The translations under genes and the position numbers were made by a program. 37,681 nt of DNA from Candidatus Pullilachnospira intestinigallinarum (GTDB taxonomy: Bacteria > Bacillota > Clostridia > Lachnospirales > Lachnospiraceae): positions 1 to 37,681 of the forward strand of contig DVIN01000004.1 in NCBI GenBank assembly GCA_018711275.1, given 5' to 3'. Shown here piece after piece: positions 7,258 to 15,916 of this stretch. The number at the start of each line of letters is the position of its first letter. Within the stretch, counting starts at the first letter, position 1. The notes below the pieces were generated by a model. The model ran no database searches and was not told the origin of the DNA. It saw only the letters and a list, made by a program, of their open reading frames with translations.

Positions 7258-8661
7258 ATGAAAAAAAAGAAAGTGGTTTTATCGGTTCTGCTGGCTGTAC
7301 TGGCAGTTCTGATTATTGGAACTTATGTGGCCGTGGCGCTGTATTTTCAGCGGCATTTCTATTCGGAAACGACGATAAACGGCATCGACTGTTCTTATAT
7401 GACGGCAGAGGAAGTGAAGGATCAACTGCGCAGTCAGGTACAGTCTTATCAGCTGACGCTGAAGGAAAGAAATGATCAGCAGGAGACACTCACCGCGGAT
7501 ATGCTTCAGCTGTCCTATCAGGATAATGGCGAGGTAGAGCAGCTTTTGAAGGATCAGGGGGCCTGGCTGTGGGCAGGGGAGATTTTCCGCAACCGTTCCC
7601 ATAATCTGGAAGTATCCATGAATCTTTCCGAGGAAGCGCTGGGGCAGGCGGTGGACGCTCTGAATGCCATGCAGGCGGAAAATGTAACGGCTCCGCAGGA
7701 TGCGGCGCTTACCAGTGACGAGAACGGGTATTCCGTATCTCCGGAAATTGAGGGAAATCAGCTGGACCGCGAGGCAGTGATTGCCGCTGTCAGGGAGGCG
7801 GTAGCCAGTGACGCCGACCAGCTGGATCTGGATGCGGCCGGATGCTATGTGCAGCCGGCGGTGCGGCAGGATGACGAAGCTCTGAACAATCGGGCCAACC
7901 AGCTGAATCAGCTGACTTCCGCCAGTCTGACCATGGATTTCGGAAGCGGAAGAAGTGAGTCGGTGGGACGCGCCCAGCTGATGCAGTGGGTGATTCAGGA
8001 TGAGTCGGGCAATGATATCATTGATCCGGCACAGGTGACCGCTTATGTGCAGAGCCTGGCGGACAAATATGATACGGTGGGAAAACACACCTTTACCACT
8101 ACCGGAGGAAATACGGTGGAACTGTCCAAAGGGGATTACGGCTGGACCATGGATGTGGAAACCACAGCTTCCAATCTTCTGGCGGCCATCAACGCAGGAC
8201 AGCAGGGCGCTTTTGAAGTGACGTATACCGATACGGCAAAAAGCAGAGATTCCAATGATATCGGAAATTCCTACATTGAGCTTTCCATCGATCAGCAGAC
8301 GCTCTGGTGCTATGTGGACGGAGAACTGGTGGTGGAGTCACCGGTGGTCACCGGATGCGTGAATAAAGGCACGGAGACGCCCAGGGGCGGTGTCTGGAAG
8401 GTAAAATCAAAGACCAGCCCGTATACCATGAAAGGAAAGCCGGATGAAAATGGAGAACCCTCTTATATAGAAAATGTTACCTACTGGATTCCTTTTACGG
8501 AGGATTTTACCATCGGATTTCATGATCTGGCCTCCAGAAAGGCTTTTGGAGGAAACATTTATATCACCAATGGCTCTCATGGCTGTGTGAACATGCCTCT
8601 GGATGCGGTGGCAAAGATTTATGACGTGGTGGCCTATGGGTTCCCCGTAGTGGTTTACTGA
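7258..8661 (+). CDS. L,D-transpeptidase (YkuD domain) with PG_binding_4 domain
   Basis: A 467-aa membrane-anchored cell-wall enzyme that makes 3-3 cross-links or attaches groups to meso-DAP-type peptidoglycan. After a Lys-rich N-terminus, one TM helix (~7-29, VVLSVLLAVLAVLIIGTYVA) exports the rest. Residues ~35-320 form the putative peptidoglycan-binding region (INGIDCSYMTAEEVKDQL is the usual opening of the PG_binding_4 repeat). Residues ~345-467 are the YkuD catalytic domain starting IELSIDQQTLWCYVDGELV, with the TPRGGVWKV motif and the active-site HGCVNMP in which C443 is the nucleophile and H441 its partner. The length fits the Firmicutes form. The ribosome binding site is weak (AGGTGATGAG). 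The repeat pair lies just upstream and a strong terminator follows. Confidence 0.92.
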   Translation: MKKKKVVLSVLLAVLAVLIIGTYVAVALYFQRHFYSETTINGIDCSYMTAEEVKDQLRSQVQSYQLTLKERNDQQETLTADMLQLSYQDNGEVEQLLKDQGAWLWAGEIFRNRSHNLEVSMNLSEEALGQAVDALNAMQAENVTAPQDAALTSDENGYSVSPEIEGNQLDREAVIAAVREAVASDADQLDLDAAGCYVQPAVRQDDEALNNRANQLNQLTSASLTMDFGSGRSESVGRAQLMQWVIQDESGNDIIDPAQVTAYVQSLADKYDTVGKHTFTTTGGNTVELSKGDYGWTMDVETTASNLLAAINAGQQGAFEVTYTDTAKSRDSNDIGNSYIELSIDQQTLWCYVDGELVVESPVVTGCVNKGTETPRGGVWKVKSKTSPYTMKGKPDENGEPSYIENVTYWIPFTEDFTIGFHDLASRKAFGGNIYITNGSHGCVNMPLDAVAKIYDVVAYGFPVVVY

Positions 8662-8690
8662 CCAGGTACTTACAATCGATATTTTTCAGG

Positions 8691-8735
8691 AGATTCCCGA
8701 AGGAACAGCGCAGGTGTTTCTTCGGGAATCTTTTT
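8691..8735 (+). terminator. Rho-independent terminator of the L,D-transpeptidase gene
   Basis: AGATTCCCGAAG pairs perfectly with CTTCGGGAATCT (8691-8702/8720-8731), the stem is extended inward by GAACA/TGTTT, and it is followed by TTTTT. Confidence 0.9.
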
Positions 8736-8860
8736 GTGTTATGATAACGATGGAGAGGCCGGATACTCCAGTGAGAAGGGAAACGGGATAAAAGCAGAAA
8801 TGCCGCACAGGAGGTTCCGGAGACGGAGTGGTAAGCTTAAGAAAATGGAGGAGAAGGTAT

Positions 8861-11233
8861 ATGCAGAGAGTGGATTTCAGCAGAAACTGGAGTTTTTATG
8901 AAAGTGACGAAGGGCAGAGTTTTGTGTTCGATCATCCCGCGGGACATCCGGTGGATCTTCCGCATGATTTTATCATCGGCAAGCCCAGACGGGCAGACGC
9001 GCCGGGAGCTGCGGGAAACGGTTATTTTGGGGAGGGACAGGGAGTCTATAAGAAAATCCTGGAAGTGCCTCCTCAGTGGGAAGGAAAGACGATTCTTCTG
9101 GATATCGACGGCGCTTATATGAATGCGGAGGTGTCGGTGAATCAGGAACTGCTGCTGATCCATCCCAATGGCTATATCCCTTTCCAGGTGGATATCACAC
9201 CGGCGCTTTGGAAGGATAAGAGAAAAAATCTGATAAAAATTATTACCCAGAGCCGTCAGCCCTCTTCCCGCTGGTACAGCGGCGGAGGTCTGTACCGGGA
9301 TGTGTGTCTCTGGGTGGGAGGTCCGGTATATGTAAAACCATGGGATTTCTTTATCACCACGCCGACAGCTGAAAAAGAGCGGGCGCTGGTGCGGGTGGAG
9401 GCACAGATGACCCGGACGGGAGCGTTTCGTCCGGTCACCGCCTGCTGTCGGATTCTGGATGGAGACGGCGTCTGCAGGGCAGAGGAAGAAAAGGCAGTGG
9501 AGAAGCCGGAAGACGAAAAGGTCTGCTTCGAACTGACGCTTCCTTCTCCACGTCTGTGGGATCTGGAGGATCCCTATCTGTACCGGTGTGAAATTCTGCT
9601 GAAGGAAGGGGAAGGTATTCTGGATACCGCGGGGGACACATTCGGAATCCGGAACATTCAGGTGGACGCCGTAAACGGATTTCGGCTCAACGGCCGCAGG
9701 CTCAATCTGAAAGGCGGCTGCATACATCATGACAATGGATTTCTGGGAGCCTGTGCCTATCCCAAGGCGGAAAAGCGGAAGCTGGAGATTCTGAAACGGG
9801 CGGGCTACAACACCGTCAGAATCAGCCATTATCCGCCTTCGCTGGCGCTCCTGAAGCTGTGTGACGAGATGGGGATGCTGCTGATGGATGAGGCTTTTGA
9901 CGTGTGGCGGCTGGGAAAAGTTCCCATGGATTACCATCAGTTTTTTGAAGCCTGGTGGGAACGGGATATCGAGTGTATGGTGAAAAGGGACCGGAATCAT
10001 CCCAGTGTCATTACCTATTCCATTGGAAATGAGATCACGGAACGGGACGGATGCAATAACGGCGCCGCCTGGTCTCGGAGGCTGGCGGATAAAGTCCGCA
10101 GTCTGGATGCTACCCGGTTTGTGATTTCCGCTCTCTGCGGCGTATACCCCTTCCATGATGACGTGGATGACGCAGGCGGCGGAGGAAATTTTGAAATCAA
10201 TATGAATGCCAGCCAGGAAAGCTGGGGAGAGGTTACGGCGGCGTTCTGCGAACCTTTGGATATTGTAGGGTACAATTATCTGAAGGATATCTATGAAAGT
10301 ACCCATCAGCAATTCCCGGACCGGGTGATGCTGGGGACGGAGACCCACGCTTATAATACCTGGGATTACTGGGAAAAGGTAAAGAAGCTTCCTTATGTAA
10401 TCGGCGACTGTATCTGGGCAGCGGTGGATTACCTGGGAGAAGTGGGAGCCGGAAAGGTTTACTGGGAAAGGGACCGGGAACCGTTTACCTTTATGGCGCC
10501 GTATCCCTGGAGAAGTTCCTGGCAGTCAGATATTGATCTCACCGGGGAACAGCGGCCTCAGTCCGTGTACCGTCAGATCATGTGGGGAGATACCGCCCGC
10601 AGCGGAATTTACACTACGCATCCCTGCCACTATGGGGAGGCGTTCCATGGCAGCGGCTGGCACTGGCCGGATGTGATGGACAGCTGGACCTTTGAGGAAC
10701 AGTATCTGGGAAAACCGGTACGGACAGAAGTATACGGGGCGGGTGATGAAGCCGAATTTTTCCTGAACGGAGAAAGTCTGGGACGCGTACCCTTTGAAAA
10801 ACTGAAAGCGGCGATGGACATTCCCTACCAGCCGGGAGAACTGGAAGCCGTGGTCCTCAGAGACGGAAAGGAGATCAGCCGGTGCGGTCTGAAAACCGCG
10901 GGGAGGACGGTGAAATTTTCCGTTGTGGCGGAGGAAAAGTGGATTGCCGCAGATGGCCGGGATCTGGGATATCTGAGAATTCTTGCGGAGGATGCGTCAG
11001 GAATTCGCTGTGTGGAAGAAACCTGTGAGGTGACAGTTCAGGTGGAGGGAAGCGGAAGCTTTGTCTCCATGGGAAGCGGAAATCCCTGTACCGAGGATCA
11101 GATTACGGAGGCCAGATGCCATCTGTACCGGGGAAGCGCCATTGTGATCGTTAAAGGGACGGCGCCGGGCACTGTCCGGGTAAAGGTTCGGTCAGGAGAA
11201 CTTTCCGGAGAGGGATTCCTCGAGGCCCGCTGA
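8861..11233 (+). CDS. GH2 family beta-galactosidase/beta-glucuronidase-type glycosidase
   Basis: 790 aa, no signal peptide, so a cytoplasmic exo-glycosidase. Domains in order: GH2 sugar-binding jelly roll (~1-170, DLPHDFIIGKP and RWYSGGGLYRDVCLWV), immunoglobulin-like GH2 domain (~175-275), TIM barrel (~280-570) with FRLNGRRLNLKGGCIHHDNG and RISHYPPS, then a DUF4982-type domain (~600-670, VYGAGDEAEFFLNGESLGRVPF) and a C-terminal Ig-like domain. The acid/base is E391 in SIGNEITE and the likely nucleophile E494 in MLGTETHAY. The DUF4982 subgroup is usually annotated beta-galactosidase, but substrate cannot be fixed (galactoside, glucuronide, fucoside or mannoside are all GH2). ATG 8861 is chosen for GGAGGAG at 8847-8853. 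The next gene, a GH3, is on the same strand 205 bp downstream. Confidence 0.9.
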   Translation: MQRVDFSRNWSFYESDEGQSFVFDHPAGHPVDLPHDFIIGKPRRADAPGAAGNGYFGEGQGVYKKILEVPPQWEGKTILLDIDGAYMNAEVSVNQELLLIHPNGYIPFQVDITPALWKDKRKNLIKIITQSRQPSSRWYSGGGLYRDVCLWVGGPVYVKPWDFFITTPTAEKERALVRVEAQMTRTGAFRPVTACCRILDGDGVCRAEEEKAVEKPEDEKVCFELTLPSPRLWDLEDPYLYRCEILLKEGEGILDTAGDTFGIRNIQVDAVNGFRLNGRRLNLKGGCIHHDNGFLGACAYPKAEKRKLEILKRAGYNTVRISHYPPSLALLKLCDEMGMLLMDEAFDVWRLGKVPMDYHQFFEAWWERDIECMVKRDRNHPSVITYSIGNEITERDGCNNGAAWSRRLADKVRSLDATRFVISALCGVYPFHDDVDDAGGGGNFEINMNASQESWGEVTAAFCEPLDIVGYNYLKDIYESTHQQFPDRVMLGTETHAYNTWDYWEKVKKLPYVIGDCIWAAVDYLGEVGAGKVYWERDREPFTFMAPYPWRSSWQSDIDLTGEQRPQSVYRQIMWGDTARSGIYTTHPCHYGEAFHGSGWHWPDVMDSWTFEEQYLGKPVRTEVYGAGDEAEFFLNGESLGRVPFEKLKAAMDIPYQPGELEAVVLRDGKEISRCGLKTAGRTVKFSVVAEEKWIAADGRDLGYLRILAEDASGIRCVEETCEVTVQVEGSGSFVSMGSGNPCTEDQITEARCHLYRGSAIVIVKGTAPGTVRVKVRSGELSGEGFLEAR

Positions 11234-11288
11234 AACAGAAAGGTCAGTATCCAACGCATGGAAAAGGAATTATCGCGGTTTCCTGTAT

Positions 11289-11323
11289 AAAAAAGTCAAG
11301 ATATGCCAGAAAAAATGTCAAGA
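11289..11323 (+). promoter_or_regulatory. Direct repeat with 22-bp period upstream of the GH3 promoter
   Basis: Two A-tract plus GTCAAGA blocks (GTCAAGA at 11295-11301 and 11317-11323) recur with a 22-bp period, two helical turns. They lie about 30-65 bp upstream of the -10 at 11354-11359. Same-face direct half-sites at 21-22 bp are typical of AraC-type activators. The regulator is unknown. Confidence 0.35.
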
Positions 11324-11353
11324 AACCGACTAACGGTGACCGGGGAATTCGAT

Positions 11354-11359
11354 TATAAT
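11354..11359 (+). promoter_or_regulatory. -10 element for the GH3 gene
   Basis: TATAAT with no convincing -35 at 16-18 bp (TAACGG is at the 17-bp position), compatible with an activated promoter using the direct repeats just upstream. Confidence 0.45.
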
Positions 11360-11438
11360 AGGGAACAGTAAGCGTTGAGATAGGGGAGGTCCCTGAGTGG
11401 ACCATCGGCCCGGACAGCGGAGAGGAGAAAGAGTGAAG

Positions 11439-13988
11439 ATGAAAAGACGAATCAGAACATTCAGCGGAACCATGGATCCGCGTGTATCTGCCAGAGAAAC
11501 GGCAAACCGGAAGGTGGCCAGAAGGGCAGCGGCGGAAGGAATTGTACTGCTGAAAAATGACGGTGTGCTGCCGCTTGCGAAGGGAAGCCGCATGGCACTT
11601 TTCGGGAGCGGCGCCGGCCGGACCATCAAGGGAGGAACCGGTTCCGGAGATGTGAATGAAAGGGAAGTGGTGAGTATTTACCAGGGTCTTATCAATGCCG
11701 GATTCACAGTCACCAGCCGCTCCTGGATCGATGAGTTTGAAACTATTTACCGGAAATCCCGCGAGAACTGGAGGGATACCATTTTTGCAGAGGCAGAGGG
11801 AAAGAGTGGGACGGAATTTTTCCAGATTTATGCCTCGCATCCTTATGAGATGCCCGCAGGCCGTCCGATTCTGGCAAGCGACTGCCAGGGGGCGGAGACG
11901 GGAATCTATGTGGTAAGCCGGGTCGCGGGAGAGGGCGCGGACCGATTTGAAAAAGCCGGTGATTATTACCTTACGGCAGAAGAAAAAAGAGATCTGGAAA
12001 CGCTTTCCGGGCTGGTGGATCATATTCTGGTGGTGCTGAACGTGGGCGCGCAGATGGATGTGGAGGAGATTCTGGCCTTTGAGAAGGTGAAAGCGCTGCT
12101 GAGTCTGGTGCAGCCTGGTATGGAAGGGGGAAACGCTCTGGCAGATGTGCTGACCGGGGAAGTAAATCCCAGCGGAAAGCTCACCGACACCTGGGCGGTC
12201 CGCTACGGCGATTTCCCCAATGCGGCCACCTTCAGCCATAATAATGGAAATATTTATACCGAAAAATATGAGGAAGGCATTTATGTGGGATACCGCTATT
12301 TTGACAGTTTTGGCGTGGAGCCGGTATTTCCTTTTGGATATGGCCTTTCCTATACGAAGTTTACCGTAGATGGCGGGGAAGTGACCACGGATCATGCCTC
12401 CGTGACTGTGGCGGTGACAGTGACCAACACCGGGGACAGACCCGGAAAAGAGGTGGCACAGGTTTATGCCTCCTGCCCTCAGGAGGGAATGGCAAAGGAA
12501 TATCGCAGATTGTGCGGGTTTGCCAAGACGCCGCTGCTGGCACCGGGAGAGAGCCGGGAAATGAAGATCACCTTTCCGGTGAAAAACCTGGCGTCTTTTG
12601 ATGAAACGGCATCGGCCTGGACGCTGGAGAAAGGTCTGTACGGTATCTGGACGGGCAATTCTTCCCGGAATCTGACGCTGACGGGGGCGCTTTCGGTGGA
12701 GGAAACCGCGGAAATTGAAAGCGTGAAGCATATCTGCCCGCTGAAGGAAGAATTAAAAGAGATTGTCAGACCCGGCCGAAAGGCCGTGGCCTGGGAAGCC
12801 GGATGGCATCAGGAACTGAAGGAGCGGGGGCTGAACTGCGTGGCGCTGAAAGCGCGGCCGGTAACAAGAGCGCGGATTCCGGAAAATGAACTGGATGAAA
12901 AAGCCCGTCATCTGACAGAACAGCTGACGGAAGATCAGATGGTGGCCATGGTGATTGGAGAAATCAGCAAGGGACAGGAGAATGCTCTGGGCTCTGCGGG
13001 AATTATGGTGCCGGGCGCGGCGGGAGAAACCAGCAGCGTTCTGGAAGCGGATTTTGATGTTCCCGGAATTCCCATGGCGGACGGTCCTGCCGGACTGCGT
13101 CTGACCAAAGAGTATCAGGTAAATCCCGAGAACGGAAGCATTTACAGTCAGGGACTGCTGAGCGCCCTGGAAGGCGGATTTTTCTCGGAAAAAGAGGTGC
13201 ATGAGCATGCGGATACCTATTATCAGTACTGCACTGCCATTCCCGTGGGAACGCTGCTGGCTCAGACCTGGGATGTGGATCTGATGGAAGAAGTGGGACA
13301 TGCGGTGGCCCTGGAAATGCAGGAGTTCGGCGTGGCCTGGTGGCTGGCGCCGGGAATGAATATTCACAGGAATCCCCTGTGTGGAAGAAACTTTGAATAC
13401 TATTCCGAGGATCCGCTGTTGAGCGGCATGATGGCGGCGGCCATGACACGGGGCGTACAGTCTGTGGGCGGCGTGGGAACCACCATCAAGCATTTTGCCT
13501 GCAATAATCAGGAGGATAACCGGATGGGATCCAACACGGTGATTTCCGAGAGAACCCTGAGAGAAATCTATTTGAGAGGTTTTGAAATCGCGGTTAAATC
13601 CTCCCAGCCCATGGCAATCATGACCTCCTACAATCTGATCAACGGCGTTCACGCGGCCAACTGCAGAGATACCTGTACCACCGCGGCCAGGGAAGAGTGG
13701 GATTTCCAGGGAATTATTATGACAGACTGGACCACCACGACGCCGGCAGGCGGAAGCAGTTCCTGGGGATGCATCCACGCCGGGAATGATCTGATTATGC
13801 CGGGATGGGACGGCGATGCGAAAGATATCAGGGATGCGCTGGCGGACGGAAGACTGAGCCTGGAAGAACTGAAGGGCTGCGCAAGAAGAATGCTGAAGGT
13901 GATTTTCCAGACGCTGGGATATGAGGACAGTGTCAGCTATCTGAAACAGTTCGGAGATCTGAAGCCTTATGTGACGGTGGAAAAATAG
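11439..13988 (+). CDS. GH3 beta-glucosidase-type enzyme with permuted domain order
   Basis: 849 aa without signal peptide. The order of GH3 modules is inverted. Residues ~15-280 are the GH3_C-like alpha/beta sandwich (GIVLLKNDGVLPL, FGSGAGRTIKGGTGSGDVN, VGAQMDVEEIL). Then comes a fibronectin-III-like domain (~300-400, VTNTGDRPGKEVAQVYAS). The (beta/alpha)8 GH3 N-domain is last (~480-835; GIPMADGPAGLRL, TIKHFACNNQEDNR, IIMTDWTTT with nucleophile D763). The reversed order is established for beta-glucosidases of Butyrivibrio and Ruminococcus albus. It probably hydrolyses beta-glucosides or related oligosaccharides in the cytoplasm. The start could be GTG 11433 or ATG 11439 (GGAGAGGAG at 11419-11427 suits GTG slightly better by spacing). 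It forms a glycosidase pair with the GH2 gene. Confidence 0.9.
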   Translation: MKRRIRTFSGTMDPRVSARETANRKVARRAAAEGIVLLKNDGVLPLAKGSRMALFGSGAGRTIKGGTGSGDVNEREVVSIYQGLINAGFTVTSRSWIDEFETIYRKSRENWRDTIFAEAEGKSGTEFFQIYASHPYEMPAGRPILASDCQGAETGIYVVSRVAGEGADRFEKAGDYYLTAEEKRDLETLSGLVDHILVVLNVGAQMDVEEILAFEKVKALLSLVQPGMEGGNALADVLTGEVNPSGKLTDTWAVRYGDFPNAATFSHNNGNIYTEKYEEGIYVGYRYFDSFGVEPVFPFGYGLSYTKFTVDGGEVTTDHASVTVAVTVTNTGDRPGKEVAQVYASCPQEGMAKEYRRLCGFAKTPLLAPGESREMKITFPVKNLASFDETASAWTLEKGLYGIWTGNSSRNLTLTGALSVEETAEIESVKHICPLKEELKEIVRPGRKAVAWEAGWHQELKERGLNCVALKARPVTRARIPENELDEKARHLTEQLTEDQMVAMVIGEISKGQENALGSAGIMVPGAAGETSSVLEADFDVPGIPMADGPAGLRLTKEYQVNPENGSIYSQGLLSALEGGFFSEKEVHEHADTYYQYCTAIPVGTLLAQTWDVDLMEEVGHAVALEMQEFGVAWWLAPGMNIHRNPLCGRNFEYYSEDPLLSGMMAAAMTRGVQSVGGVGTTIKHFACNNQEDNRMGSNTVISERTLREIYLRGFEIAVKSSQPMAIMTSYNLINGVHAANCRDTCTTAAREEWDFQGIIMTDWTTTTPAGGSSSWGCIHAGNDLIMPGWDGDAKDIRDALADGRLSLEELKGCARRMLKVIFQTLGYEDSVSYLKQFGDLKPYVTVEK

Positions 13989-14009
13989 AGAGGTTTTTCC
14001 TTTTCCCTC

Positions 14010-14037
14010 TTGCAAATTTTCATTTTTCCTGTAAAAT
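14010..14037 (+). promoter_or_regulatory. Sigma-A promoter for the ABC-F gene
   Basis: TTGCAA (14010-14015), a 16-bp spacer and TAAAAT (14032-14037), with the predicted start near 14044. Confidence 0.6.
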
Positions 14038-14047
14038 AGTAGACGAT

Positions 14048-14082
14048 TGCTCCGGGAAGGTACGGACCGTGCGCCCGGAGCA
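14048..14082 (+). promoter_or_regulatory. Stable hairpin at the 5' end of the ABC-F leader
   Basis: TGCTCCGGG (14048-14056) pairs perfectly with CCCGGAGCA (14074-14082); the loop can form ACGG/CCGT. It begins a few nucleotides after the predicted start and is not followed by a T-run, so it looks more like a 5' mRNA-stabilising or regulatory structure than a terminator. Confidence 0.5.
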
Positions 14083-14132
14083 GCGGATACTTTTGAAAAT
14101 TTCAGCAAAAAAGTGAAGAGGATTGAAAAAGC

Positions 14133-15764
14133 ATGATTGCAGCAAACAATGTTACTTTACGAATCGGGAAAAAAGCACTTTTTGAGGATGTAAATATCAA
14201 ATTTACGGAAGGAAACTGCTACGGCTTAATCGGGGCCAACGGAGCGGGAAAGTCCACGTTCCTGAAGATTCTTTCCGGTCAGCTGGAGACCACCAGCGGC
14301 GATGTGACCATTACGCCGGGCCAGCGTCTTTCCTTCCTGCAGCAGGATCATTTCAAATATGACGCGTACAATGTACTGGATACCGTGATCATGGGGAATG
14401 CCCGGCTGTATGAGATCATGAAAGAAAAAGACGCCATCTACGCCAAGGAAAATTTCACGGAGGAGGACGGCATCCGTGCCAGTGAGCTGGAGGGCGAATT
14501 CGCCGAGATGGACGGCTGGAACGCGGAGTCCGATGCAGAGCAGCTTCTGAATGGTCTTGGAATTCCCACCGAGCTCCACTACTCCCAGATGGCAGACCTC
14601 AACGGCAGCGAGAAGGTTAAGGTGCTTCTGGCCCAGGCCCTGTTTGGAAATCCGGACATTCTGCTGCTGGACGAGCCGACCAACCACCTGGATCTGGACG
14701 CCATCGCATGGCTGGAAGAGTTCCTGATCAATTTTGAGAATACGGTGATTGTGGTTTCCCATGACCGTTATTTCCTTAATAAAGTCTGTACTCATATCGC
14801 CGATATTGATTACGGGAAGATTCAGCTGTACGCCGGCAACTATGATTTCTGGTTTGAATCCAGCCAGCTGCTGGTAAAACAGATGAAGGAAGCCAACAAG
14901 AAGAAGGAAGAGAAAATCAAGGAGCTGCAGGAATTTATTTCCCGGTTCAGCGCCAACGCCTCCAAATCCCGTCAGGCCACTTCCAGAAAGAAAGCTCTGG
15001 AGAAGATTCAGCTGGAGGAGATCCGTCCTTCCAGCAGAAAATATCCGTATATTGATTTCCGTCCCAACCGGGAGATCGGAAACGAAGTGCTGATGGTGGA
15101 AAACCTCAGCAAGACCATTGACGGCGTGAAAATTCTTGACAATATTTCCTTTACGCTGGGAAGAGAAGACAAGGTAGCTTTTGTGGGCGGCAATGAGCTG
15201 GCGAAGACCACGCTGTTCCGGATTCTGATGGGAGAGCTGGAGCCGGATTCCGGCAATTATAAATGGGGCGTTACCACTTCCCAGGCGTATTTTCCAAAGG
15301 ACAGTACACAGGAATTTGACAACGACCTGACTATCGCCGACTGGCTGACCCAGTATTCGGAGATCAAGGATGTGACTTACGTTCGCGGTTTCCTGGGAAG
15401 AATGCTGTTTGCCGGTGAGGACGGCGTGAAGAAGGTAAAGGTACTCTCCGGAGGAGAGAAGGTGCGCTGCCTTCTGTCCAAGATGATGATTTCCGGCGCC
15501 AATGTGCTGATTCTGGATGAACCCACCAACCATCTGGATATGGAGTCCATTACAGCGCTGAACAACGGGCTGATCAAGTTCCCGGGTGTGCTGCTGTTCG
15601 CCTCCCATGATCATCAGTTTGTGGAGACTACGGCCAACCGGATTATGGAGATTATGCCGGGCGGCGCGCTGATTGACAAGATCACCACCTACGATGAATA
15701 TCTGGCCAGCGATGAGATGGCAAGAAAGCGTCAGGTGTATCTGATGGAAGAAGAAGATAACTGA
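14133..15764 (+). CDS. YbiT-type ABC-F ribosome-associated ATPase
   Basis: 543 aa with two ABC domains and no membrane segment, the ABC-F layout; these proteins bind the ribosomal E-site and help stalled or initiating ribosomes. Domain 1 (1-~225): Walker A GANGAGKST (34-42), Walker B LLLDEPTNHLDL, H-switch VVSHDRYFLNKVCTHIAD. The inter-domain linker (~240-310, Lys/Glu-rich, FISRFSANASKSRQATSRKKA) is the P-site tRNA interaction motif region and matches E. coli YbiT closely. Domain 2: LSGGEKVRCLL, LILDEPTNHLDMESI, ASHDHQFVET. The domain-1 signature is degenerate (LNGSEKVK for LSGGQ) and the domain-2 Walker A reads GGNELAKTT (352-360), lacking the usual Gly before Lys. The exact role (translation factor or antibiotic protection) is not determinable, but YbiT likeness favours a housekeeping role. 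Confidence 0.9.
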   Translation: MIAANNVTLRIGKKALFEDVNIKFTEGNCYGLIGANGAGKSTFLKILSGQLETTSGDVTITPGQRLSFLQQDHFKYDAYNVLDTVIMGNARLYEIMKEKDAIYAKENFTEEDGIRASELEGEFAEMDGWNAESDAEQLLNGLGIPTELHYSQMADLNGSEKVKVLLAQALFGNPDILLLDEPTNHLDLDAIAWLEEFLINFENTVIVVSHDRYFLNKVCTHIADIDYGKIQLYAGNYDFWFESSQLLVKQMKEANKKKEEKIKELQEFISRFSANASKSRQATSRKKALEKIQLEEIRPSSRKYPYIDFRPNREIGNEVLMVENLSKTIDGVKILDNISFTLGREDKVAFVGGNELAKTTLFRILMGELEPDSGNYKWGVTTSQAYFPKDSTQEFDNDLTIADWLTQYSEIKDVTYVRGFLGRMLFAGEDGVKKVKVLSGGEKVRCLLSKMMISGANVLILDEPTNHLDMESITALNNGLIKFPGVLLFASHDHQFVETTANRIMEIMPGGALIDKITTYDEYLASDEMARKRQVYLMEEEDN

Positions 15765-15798
15765 TAAAAGAAAAACTGCAGGCGGCCGTCCGGCCGCG

Positions 15799-15863
15799 AA
15801 AAAAGCACAGGGGATCTGTGCCGGAAAAAAGGATCCGGCACAGATCCCCTGCATGCTTTTTTT
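15799..15863 (+). terminator. Strong terminator after the ABC-F gene
   Basis: An 18-bp perfect stem (15808-15825/15834-15851, starting CAGGGGATCTG) is flanked by AAAAAAGCA on the left and TGCTTTTTTT on the right with a 2-nt bulge. A small GCGGCCG/CGGCCGC palindrome lies just before it (15782-15797). Confidence 0.92.
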
Positions 15864-15916
15864 GAGAATTGAAAAAACGTTCATATGTTCAGAACTGAAA
15901 AGAAAGGTGATAGTTT

